Part shown: positions 18,848 to 24,898 of the stretch, in pieces | Numbering within the stretch: position 1 is the first letter of the stretch | Layout: each line of letters opens with the position of its first letter | Assembly: GCF_009734445.1 (NCBI RefSeq) | Contig: NZ_CP046457.1 | Location: forward strand, 1,420,001 to 1,484,000 | DNA: 64,000 nucleotides | Direction: 5' to 3' | Source: Candidatus Syntrophocurvum alkaliphilum | Lineage (GTDB): Bacteria > Bacillota > Syntrophomonadia > Syntrophomonadales > Syntrophomonadaceae | Notes under the pieces: model-generated | Told to the model about the DNA's origin: nothing | Seen by the model: only the letters and a program-made list of their open reading frames with translations | The model's database searches: none | Position numbers and translations under genes: made by a program

Positions 18848-19628
18848 AAGAGTTACTTATTATTCTTTGGATGGTATTTCTATTAATGTCTAATACATCT
18901 GAAAGATCTCTAATTGATAGGCTTGTACTTTCTTTTAAATTAATTATTAATTCATTCCTTAATCCTTTTTCTAGTTGTTTAAAATCTTGTGTGTGTTTAC
19001 CATGCTTGTATAAAAAATCTGTAGTTATTTTTTTAGCATATTCTTTTTCTTCCTCTTTATCATTTATATCTATAAACCTATCTTCGTTATCACTAATTGA
19101 AAAAGCTTTGAATTCCATCAAAGCTTCATTAGTATCATCTGCAAACATAGTTAATATTCTCTCTTTATCTACTGTTACACTATTTTTCTTTCCTGTTATT
19201 TGTCTATAGCTACTCCAAATATATTCCTCTGGGTGATTTACCATTCTAGCTTTAACTGGATTATTATGTACATATCTAATAGCTGCCATTAGATAATAAT
19301 CACTCTCAATAGCTTCACTTTTGTACCTATCTTGAAATAAGTGACCAGAGCGATAGTATTTCTTATTAAAGTAGTATGCATATCCACCGTTTATCCTCTG
19401 CATTATTTTTGATATGCCTTCTTCCCCTTCATCTATAATTAAGTGTAAATGATTAGTCATTAAGCAATAAGCAAGATACGAATAGTTTTTGTCTAATTGC
19501 TTTCGTCTTAATATATTTAAAAAGGTAGTCTTATCTTCATCATCTAAAAATATATTTCTTTTCTCAATTCCTCTGCACATTATATGATAGACCCTAGTAT
19601 TACTAAGCTTTCTCTTTACTCGAGGCAT
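18846..19628 (-). CDS. REP-associated tyrosine transposase (RAYT, Y1 family)
   Basis: Single-strand HUH/Y1 transposase related to IS200 TnpA, thought to mobilise REP palindromes. CLMTNHLHLIID carries the HxH pair; LFQDRYKSEAIESD holds the probable catalytic tyrosine; RYVHNNPVKARMV is the RAYT signature. Residues after 180 end in a helix-turn-helix-like LSIRDLSDVLDINRNTIQRI. 260 aa from ATG 19628 (MPRVKRKLS); ATG 19643 is also possible. REP palindromes flank it at 18754 and 19675, and a deleted copy of the same gene lies at 20438-20584. Confidence 0.88.
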   Translation of the reverse strand: MPRVKRKLSNTRVYHIMCRGIEKRNIFLDDEDKTTFLNILRRKQLDKNYSYLAYCLMTNHLHLIIDEGEEGISKIMQRINGGYAYYFNKKYYRSGHLFQDRYKSEAIESDYYLMAAIRYVHNNPVKARMVNHPEEYIWSSYRQITGKKNSVTVDKERILTMFADDTNEALMEFKAFSISDNEDRFIDINDKEEEKEYAKKITTDFLYKHGKHTQDFKQLEKGLRNELIINLKESTSLSIRDLSDVLDINRNTIQRIISNS

Positions 19629-19674
19629 GTTTCTCATCTCCATTTTTGTTTAAATATACCAAATAAAATAAAAA

Positions 19675-19716
19675 GAGTCAAAAGGAACCGTCCCCTTTGA
19701 CTGTCCCCTTTGACTC
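19675..19716. repeat. REP palindrome, left end of the RAYT unit
   Basis: GAGTCAAAAGGAACCGTCCCC and on to TTTGACTC, with the right arm segment (GTCCCCTTTGACT) tandemly duplicated. Same family as the copies at 20614 and 21903. Confidence 0.85.
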
Positions 19717-19738
19717 TTTAAATATAATTTGCTTTTTT

Positions 19739-20332
19739 CTAATAAGTTTCTACGAATAATTCAAAATGAGATGTTGGATGTATACATGCTGGACACTTTT
19801 CAGGTGCTCCTTCTCCTTCATGAACATATCCACAATTACCACATTTCCATTGAACTTTTTCATCTTTCTTAAACACTTTATTTTGCTCAATATTTTCAGC
19901 TAGTTTGTTAAATCTTATCTCATGGCTTTTTTCAGCAGATGCGATCATTCTAAAAGCTACTGCAATATCTTGGAAGCCTTCTTCTTCAGCAACATCTGCA
20001 AATACAGGATATAAATCTGTCCATTCTTCATTTTCACCACTGGCAGCTGCTTTTAAGTTATCTAAAGTTGTGCCTTGTGCTGCTGGAAAACTATCCTTGA
20101 TTTCAATTGTAGTAGGTAGTTCACCTTCAAAACCTTGAAGTAGGAATTTGTAAAACCTTTTTGCATGTTCCTTTTCATTATCAGCAGTTTCAATAAAAAT
20201 ATTTCTTATTTGTTTATAACCTTCCTTATCAGCTATAGCTGCATAATAAGTATAACGATTTCTCGCTTGGGACTCACCTGCAAACGCCTTCATTAGATTT
20301 TCAGCTGTTTTTGTTCCTTTTAAACTTTTCAT
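19739..20332 (-). CDS. rbr: Rubrerythrin
   Basis: Non-heme di-iron peroxidase that reduces H2O2 in anaerobes. The N-terminal erythrin domain holds the di-iron ligands (AFAGESQARNRYTYYA; ADNEKEHAKRFY; VAEEEGFQDIAVAF; SAEKSHEIRF). The C-terminal rubredoxin-like domain has WKCGNCGYVHEG and CPAC for the Fe(Cys)4 site. 197 aa, normal length. The start is ATG after GGGAGGG. It is a single gene surrounded by REP elements. Confidence 0.95.
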   Translation of the reverse strand: MKSLKGTKTAENLMKAFAGESQARNRYTYYAAIADKEGYKQIRNIFIETADNEKEHAKRFYKFLLQGFEGELPTTIEIKDSFPAAQGTTLDNLKAAASGENEEWTDLYPVFADVAEEEGFQDIAVAFRMIASAEKSHEIRFNKLAENIEQNKVFKKDEKVQWKCGNCGYVHEGEGAPEKCPACIHPTSHFELFVETY

Positions 20333-20437
20333 TAATAAACCCTCCCATAGTTATTGTAATGATTTCAATTTTGTTTTTGTTATAATTATTTTAAAATATT
20401 TATACTAACTAGTCAATAGTTAAGAAATACTTTTAAA

Positions 20438-20584
20438 TTATATGCCAAAACAAGTCAAAGAGGCAGTTCCCTTTAACTTGTCATCTAAAATAAATGCCTT
20501 TTTTTCATTCCCTCTACACATAATATGATAGACTTTGCTACTGCTAAGCTGTCTCTTTACTCTAGGTACATTTATAATCTTCAT
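20438..20584 (-). pseudogene. RAYT transposase remnant inside a REP-bounded mini-element
   Basis: A 48-codon frame starts at ATG 20584. Residues 6-30 or so (VPRVKRQLSSSKVYHIMCRG) match the N-terminus of the RAYT at 18846-19628, then run straight into a REP palindrome at 20451-20481. All catalytic parts are missing. With REP copies on both sides (20451 and 20614) it resembles an internally deleted, non-autonomous derivative of the full unit. Confidence 0.85.
20451..20481. repeat. REP palindrome (diverged)
   Basis: CAAGTCAAAGAGGCAGTTCC followed by CTTTAACTTG: the same fold and arm ends as the REP at 20614 but with several substitutions in the tip. It forms one end of the remnant element. Confidence 0.7.
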
Positions 20585-20613
20585 TTTTTAATAAAAATGT
20601 ACCCGAAAAGAAA

Positions 20614-20646
20614 GTGAGTCAAAAGGAACCGTCCCCTTTGACTCAC
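20614..20646. repeat. REP palindrome
   Basis: GTGAGTCAAAAGGAACCGTC and CCCTTTGACTCAC: near-perfect palindrome between the remnant RAYT and the lipoprotein gene. It may also terminate the lipoprotein transcript, which ends at 20661. Confidence 0.85.
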
Positions 20647-20660
20647 CTTGGATTCTCTAT

Positions 20661-21125
20661 TTAATCGTCGTCTTTAACAACATTAACTGAAATAGGTGGG
20701 GTTTCATATTCTATTTTGTTATCATGAAATAATTGAAAAACAACATCAGTTTGTCCTTCTTGTTCACCAATAATGTGAACATGATCTCCATGATTATCAA
20801 AACTTACGATATTTTCATCAGCATCTCTAGCATAGTCTACACGCAAATCATAGTGCTTGCCATCAAGCTCAATCACTACTTCATTTTTCTCAACATATGC
20901 ACCAAGAGAAATATTCTCACCTTTTTGAATCACAGGTAATCCACCATGCCAATGATCAACATGAATATATGCTGTAACTTCGTCAGCACTGCGATAAATA
21001 ATTTCAAAGATTATTCCCTCTTCATCATGATGATGTTCATTTTGCTTTACTGTCTCTTCTACACAACCAACAACAATTAACATTCCAAGTAGTAATACTG
21101 TTAGTAACATAAATCTTTTTTTCAT
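20661..21125 (-). CDS. Histidine-rich lipoprotein, putative metal binding
   Basis: 154 aa. It has a signal peptide with lipobox (LIVVGC, cysteine at residue 21) followed by NEHHHDEEG. Further histidines recur in pairs through the body (HVDHWHGG, GKHYD, NHGDHVHI, LFHD), suggesting a surface metal-binding protein; the metal is unknown. The start is ATG after a run of C/A on the plus strand (GGGGGTATTTTT on the coding strand). No transporter gene is adjacent. An upstream hairpin (21166-21205) lies in its leader, and a cobalamin riboswitch sits 550 nt upstream behind two hairpins. Confidence 0.65.
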   Translation of the reverse strand: MKKRFMLLTVLLLGMLIVVGCVEETVKQNEHHHDEEGIIFEIIYRSADEVTAYIHVDHWHGGLPVIQKGENISLGAYVEKNEVVIELDGKHYDLRVDYARDADENIVSFDNHGDHVHIIGEQEGQTDVVFQLFHDNKIEYETPPISVNVVKDDD

Positions 21126-21165
21126 TAAAAATACCCCCTTAAATTTTTGTTTTGTTCATTGCGAC

Positions 21166-21205
21166 CTACATAATAATGATATGTTACCTTCTCATTATGT
21201 TGTAG
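21166..21205 (-). other. Leader hairpin upstream of the lipoprotein gene
   Basis: 14-nt arms (21166-21179 with 21192-21205), 12 of 14 paired, between a G/C-richer structured stretch and the ribosome site of the lipoprotein gene. Possible 5' UTR structure; no known riboswitch consensus is recognised. Confidence 0.35.
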
Positions 21206-21568
21206 TTCGACTTGGAAAATCTCTATAATTAGCCCGGAGATTAAACCCGCCACATGATTAAATTTATAGTAAATACAAAGCAGTTAGATAATCATAGATT
21301 AAAGGTGATGACTTAAAAAACAATGTATTTTAACTATAAATGTAGTGTGCTATACCCTAAGGTACTTAGGGTTATGATACAGTGTTGATTATGCCTTATT
21401 TAGTTGCTTTCTCAGATGTATTTAGTTCTATAAAATCATTTTTGCAGTATGTAATAATCAACTCTATCAAACACAAATTAATCAATATATTTTTTTCCTG
21501 TGTTACTAATAAAAGGGCTATAAATTATTAGTCATTAAATTTATATGGCAACTAATAGTAATAAAACT
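21206..21568. other. Intergenic region without a gene
   Basis: About 360 bp with no supported reading frame on either strand. Near 21225-21250 a small stem (AATCTC/GAGATT) is present. This is where a gene controlled by the cobalamin riboswitch would be expected; I see no coding remnant. Confidence 0.5.
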
Positions 21569-21605
21569 AAAACCCCGGCCTTCATTGTTACTAAGCCGGA
21601 GTTTT
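21569..21605 (-). terminator. Second hairpin downstream of the riboswitch
   Basis: AAAACCCCGGC pairs with GCCGGAGTTTT (one mismatch); T-rich on both strands. It would stop any transcript that escapes the riboswitch terminator. Confidence 0.6.
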
Positions 21606-21611
21606 AATACA

Positions 21612-21640
21612 TAAAAAACGCCACAATAAATTAAGCGACG
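21612..21640 (-). terminator. Riboswitch expression-platform terminator
   Basis: CGTCGC pairs with GTGGCG (two G-U pairs) followed by six T on the minus strand, 35 nt after the aptamer end. It could be the regulated terminator of the cobalamin riboswitch. Confidence 0.55.
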
Positions 21641-21674
21641 CATTTTTGCGACCAGCCCTTTCACCCGAAGGGGA

Positions 21675-21835
21675 ATGTAGCAACACTCAGGCAGGTCTTC
21701 TGGCTTACAATCATCATCTCCCCCTCCTTCCCAGCTTTTCGCCAGTGGATTGATGGGTTCGACTCATGCTTACAGCGACGGGATCGCACCGGACTTTCAC
21801 CGATTTCCCTCTTCGTCCTTTATGGACACCTGAAT
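21675..21835 (-). promoter_or_regulatory. Cobalamin (B12) riboswitch
   Basis: The minus strand shows the conserved aptamer core: GGAAATCGGTGAAAGTCCG, then CGATCCCGTCGCTGTAAGC, and the B12-box GCCAGAAGACCTGCC at 21689-21704. These are the hallmark blocks of the cobalamin class, which represses B12 synthesis or cobalt/B12 uptake genes when adenosylcobalamin binds. It reads toward lower coordinates, but two terminator hairpins and 490 nt without a gene follow, so no obvious target remains. Confidence 0.93.
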
Positions 21836-21902
21836 GTTTGTTAATTTTTTCCATTTTACCATAATTTTTACATAGTGTCTATTTTTATTTTTCAAAAAAA
21901 GA

Positions 21903-21938
21903 AACCGAGTCAAAAGGAACCGTCCCCTTTGACTCGGT
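21903..21938 (-). repeat. REP palindrome doubling as comEA terminator
   Basis: Perfect arms AACCGAGTCAAA / TTTGACTCGGTT around the conserved tip. The first base of the comEA stop codon lies within the palindrome, and on the minus strand it is followed by a long T run, so it should act as a terminator. Confidence 0.85.
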
Positions 21939-22540
21939 TAACGTACGGTTATGTCATTTTTTATATTATTAAAGATTGCATCACCTATACCACTTACATT
22001 TTTTATTTCTTCTATACTAGAAAAGTTGCCGCTTGAAGTACGATGGTCTATTATTCTATTAGCTAGGGCAGGGCCTATACCAGTTAGGCTTTCTAGCTCA
22101 TTAGCTGTTGCTCTATTTATATTTATTTTTGAGGTACCAATATTAAACCCTGGTGAAAAAGCATCTATTATTTCTTCGTCACTATTTTTTGATGGAACAA
22201 TAATAGTTTCCCCATCAGATAAAAAGCCTGCCATATTTATATGATCAACATTAGCACTTTCTAAGGGAACAGCAAGCTCAACAGCTTCATATATCCGAGA
22301 GTGTTCTTTGAGTTTGTATACTCCTTTATTTTGAACTTCTCCAGTAACATATACTTCAATATATATATCTTCTTCGATTTTTTCGCTTGGCTGTTCTTGT
22401 TCAATAACTAGTTCGTTAAGGTCTAATTCATCTTTATTAGACGAATTAGATATATCACCATATTTAAACCCAGCAAAAAAAACTATTAATAAAACTAGTA
22501 TACCACCAGCTAAAATATATTGCTTTTTGTGTAATTCCAT
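21938..22540 (-). CDS. comEA: Competence protein ComEA
   Basis: Membrane-anchored DNA receptor for transformation. N-terminal anchor at about residues 8-25; SLBB-type domain (YVTGEVQNKGVYKLKEHSRI) at about 60-125; C-terminal helix-hairpin-helix pair (INRATANELESLTGIGPALA, then IEEIKNVSGIGDAIF) at about 138-200. 200 aa, normal. In most Firmicutes it precedes comEC directly; here 9 kb of accessory DNA separates them. The gene ends in a REP palindrome. Confidence 0.94.
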   Translation of the reverse strand: MELHKKQYILAGGILVLLIVFFAGFKYGDISNSSNKDELDLNELVIEQEQPSEKIEEDIYIEVYVTGEVQNKGVYKLKEHSRIYEAVELAVPLESANVDHINMAGFLSDGETIIVPSKNSDEEIIDAFSPGFNIGTSKININRATANELESLTGIGPALANRIIDHRTSSGNFSSIEEIKNVSGIGDAIFNNIKNDITVR

Positions 22541-22606
22541 AACTATTCACCCATTAGTATAATTCTACCTTTACTGTCATTTTCCTACTGGTTTTGTTAA
22601 TTTGTA

Positions 22607-22643
22607 TAAAAAAAGAGCTCAATTATAAAAAATTGAGCTCTTT
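22607..22643 (-). terminator. Terminator of the DUF1540 gene
   Basis: AAAGAGCTCAATT / AATTGAGCTCTTT 13-bp stem with a T run on the minus strand. Confidence 0.88.
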
Positions 22644-22666
22644 AAAAGTTATTTTAGTTTTAGATA

Positions 22667-22843
22667 TTAAGATTTCTTTTGATAGCTTGAACACATACTT
22701 TCATCTTCAGGACTACCATTATGCACATGGCTACATGGAGAAACTTGAATACCATCTAGTGTACAAGCATTTCCATTTACATCATTGTAAGAACAGCTAT
22801 TAACTGTACAGTTTATAGCTTGCTTTCCTTTTTGACCACCCAT
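22667..22843 (-). CDS. DUF1540 domain-containing small cysteine protein
   Basis: 58 aa from ATG 22843 after GGAGGGATAAAT. It starts MGGQKGKQAINCTVNSCSYN and has five cysteines, in the pattern INCTVNSCSY, NACTLDGIQVSPC and SMCSSYQKK. This spacing matches DUF1540, a short Firmicutes domain of unknown function, probably metal or disulfide stabilised. It has its own strong terminator and lies between comEA and the insertion sequence. Too short for usual ORF cut-offs, but ribosome site, motif and terminator support it. Confidence 0.85.
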   Translation of the reverse strand: MGGQKGKQAINCTVNSCSYNDVNGNACTLDGIQVSPCSHVHNGSPEDESMCSSYQKKS

Positions 22844-22949
22844 ATTTATCCCTCCATTTCTTTAATATATATTATTTTTTGCTTAAAGCATTTTTTTATT
22901 CGTGATATTATATTGTACTTAATTAATGATTAACACGTTAGCGTAAAAT

Positions 22950-24478
22950 TACTGTAGGAAAAAAACAAAAGAGAATAACTCCCTTGTGATAGAATTTAAG
23001 TTAATCAAAAAAACCAAAAACACACAAGAAAGGAGCTATTCTCATGGATAAAATTATACATGAAATATTGGGAAAAATCATTCGAGATAACACTAAAAAT
23101 TTAGAAAATCTATTTACTAATCATAAGAGTATTTCAGACTTCATATTACAAACAAAGAAAATGTTAGATGAAGTAGGTGTCTTACTTGTAGAACAAGCAT
23201 TTGAATTAGCTGATGAAATGATTAAAGAATCAGTATGGCGTAAAGAAAATTGGTATATACAGCGTAATAATGATAATAAATCACTAACAACAATATTTGG
23301 TGTAGTTAACTACAATAGAACTTACTATAAAAATAAACACGATAACTCTTACAGTTATCTATCAGATGAAGCTTTAGGCATTGACCCACACCAGCGAATG
23401 GATTTATCTATGAAATCACAATTGATTGAAAGAACACTAGATTTATCCTATAAAAAAAGTGGTGAGAGTGTAGCTGAAAGTGTAATCATAAGTGATCAAA
23501 GCGTAATGAATAGTATCAGAGAGTTAGGAAGTGTTGAAAATACTTCAGCTAAGATTACAAAAGAAAAAAAGCAGCTAAAAACACTTTACATAGAAGCTGA
23601 TGAAGATCATGTGCCAATGCAAGATGGAAGTAATAGAGAAATGAGATTAGTATATGTTCATGAAGGTAAAGAAAAAGTTAATAAAGATAGATATAAACTT
23701 ATAAACTGTCGGTATTTTTCAGGAGAATACAATGATAGTGAAGAACTATGGTTAGAAGTTGCAGAATACTTAGATAAAGCCTATGACATAGATAAAGTTG
23801 AAAAAATATACTTGTCAGGTGATGGGGCACAGTGGATTAAAGAAGGTTTGAATTGGATAAAAGGCAGTCTTTTTGTTTTAGATAAATTTCATCTTGCTAA
23901 ATATATAAAAACAGCAACTGGACATATGCCACATTTAGAATCTATGCTATGGAATTATATAAACGAACAAAATAAAATATATGTTGAGGATTTATTAGAC
24001 GCGATTATAAAAGAAACTGAAAGTGAGACTAAGAAAAAAAGTATTAAACAATCTAAAAAATATATACTAAATAACTGGGAAGGAATAAAAAGGCAATATG
24101 ATGCAGACTACATAGGTTGTAGTGCTGAAAGCCATGTAAGTCACATATTATCCTCAAGATTAAGTTCTAGACCAAAGGGTTGGAGTAGAGTAGGTGCAGA
24201 TCAAATGGCAAGATTAAGAGCTTTTAATGCAAACAAAGGCGACATTTATGAATTAATGAAAAATAAGAAAAAAGAAAATCAAAAGGAAAGAAACAAAGCT
24301 AAAATAAGTAAAAAAATAATAAGAAATAAACTAAATACTAGTACTTATGGACAAATAGATAATATTACAATCTTAAATACTGGTAAACGTACTTGGGCAA
24401 GAGAATTCCTTAAATCCATACGTGGTGCTTAATTATCTTTTTAGTAGGGAGATTTCTTTTTTAAATTTTCCTACAGTA
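22950..24478 (+). mobile_element. ISLre2-family insertion sequence
   Basis: 1.53 kb element with terminal inverted repeats beginning TACTGTAGGAAAA (22950 onward, and the complement ending at 24478), enclosing a single transposase gene. No clear target-site duplication is seen in the flanks. It sits 30 bp upstream of the leuS promoter without breaking it. Confidence 0.85.
23044..24432 (+). CDS. ISLre2 family transposase (UPF0236)
   Basis: 462 aa, full length for the family. Recognisable parts are LTTIFGVVNYNRTYYKNK near residue 85, YIEADEDHVPMQDGS with the acidic pair near residue 185, LSGDGAQWIKEGL near 260 with LDKFHLAKYI following, and SHVSHILSSRLSSRPKGWS near the C-terminus. The frame is uninterrupted, so it could be active. 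The start is ATG after AAGGAG. It lies alone between the element's inverted repeats. Confidence 0.93.
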   Translation: MDKIIHEILGKIIRDNTKNLENLFTNHKSISDFILQTKKMLDEVGVLLVEQAFELADEMIKESVWRKENWYIQRNNDNKSLTTIFGVVNYNRTYYKNKHDNSYSYLSDEALGIDPHQRMDLSMKSQLIERTLDLSYKKSGESVAESVIISDQSVMNSIRELGSVENTSAKITKEKKQLKTLYIEADEDHVPMQDGSNREMRLVYVHEGKEKVNKDRYKLINCRYFSGEYNDSEELWLEVAEYLDKAYDIDKVEKIYLSGDGAQWIKEGLNWIKGSLFVLDKFHLAKYIKTATGHMPHLESMLWNYINEQNKIYVEDLLDAIIKETESETKKKSIKQSKKYILNNWEGIKRQYDADYIGCSAESHVSHILSSRLSSRPKGWSRVGADQMARLRAFNANKGDIYELMKNKKKENQKERNKAKISKKIIRNKLNTSTYGQIDNITILNTGKRTWAREFLKSIRGA

Positions 24479-24507
24479 TATTGACACTATCATTAACACT
24501 GTATTTG

Positions 24508-24536
24508 TTGACTTTCGCATAGAATTGTCTTATAAT
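24508..24536 (+). promoter_or_regulatory. leuS leader promoter
   Basis: TTGACT (24508-24513), 17-nt spacer, TATAAT (24531-24536). It drives the T-box leader, the embedded tRNA-Ala and leuS. Confidence 0.85.
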
Positions 24537-24561
24537 TGCTTATGGTAAAAATTTAATAAAA

Positions 24562-24866
24562 AAGGCACAGAACCGGAATAGTAGGTAGTCAAAATCAGAG
24601 AGTCGTTGGGTGGTGTGAAACGACATAAATCTACTGAACTCGCCGGGGAGCTTTACAGGTGAATTTAGTAATCTGTAACGGTAATAACCGTTATCTTTAA
24701 TTAAGTTGGACATTAAGTGGGGCTATGGCGCAGTTGGGAGCGCGCTTGAATGGCATTCAAGAGGTCGTGGGTTCGAATCCCACTAGCTCCACCATTAATA
24801 TATGGTCAAACAGGGTGGTACCGCGGGTAATACTCTCGTCCCTGATAAAGGATGAGGGTTTTTTTG
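24562..24866 (+). promoter_or_regulatory. T-box leader of leuS (interrupted by a tRNA gene)
   Basis: Stem I shows the T-box pattern (AGAGAG followed by GGTGGTGTGAAA) and a specifier loop GAACTCGCC with the leucine codon CTC at 24639-24641, matching the downstream leuS. Stem III is AACGGTAATAACCGTT. The antiterminator T-box AGGGTGGTACCGCG is at 24812-24825, and the terminator pairs CTCGTCC (24835-24841) with GGATGAG (24850-24856) followed by T7. Uncharged tRNA-Leu should allow read-through. Unusually, a full tRNA-Ala gene (24719-24794) lies between stem III and the antiterminator. Confidence 0.93.
24719..24794 (+). tRNA. tRNA-Ala (GGC anticodon), nested in the leuS T-box leader
   Basis: 76 nt with encoded CCA. 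The acceptor GGGGCTA pairs with TAGCTCC and contains G3-U70, the alanine identity pair. D-arm GCGC/GCGC, anticodon arm CTTGA-ATGGCAT-TCAAG (anticodon GGC), T-arm GTGGG-TTCGAAT-CCCAC, discriminator A then CCA. All stems are intact. It has no promoter of its own and should be made as part of the leuS leader. An ATG in it (24725) opens a false N-terminal extension of leuS. Confidence 0.96.
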
Positions 24867-24898
24867 TTTTTTCTGAATCAATTAAGGAGGCGATATTC

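Noticed and set aside
20661-21835. Direct control of the lipoprotein gene by the cobalamin riboswitch
   Set aside because: 550 nt and two terminator-like hairpins lie between them; kept only as one possible explanation.
22940-24490. Target-site duplication around the ISLre2 element
   Set aside because: Flanks just outside TACTGTAGG and CCTACAGTA do not match over 8-10 bp.
24725-24898. 58-codon N-terminal extension of leuS
   Set aside because: It reads through tRNA-Ala, the T-box and the terminator; the TTG at 24899 has a strong AGGAGG and matches the usual LeuS start.
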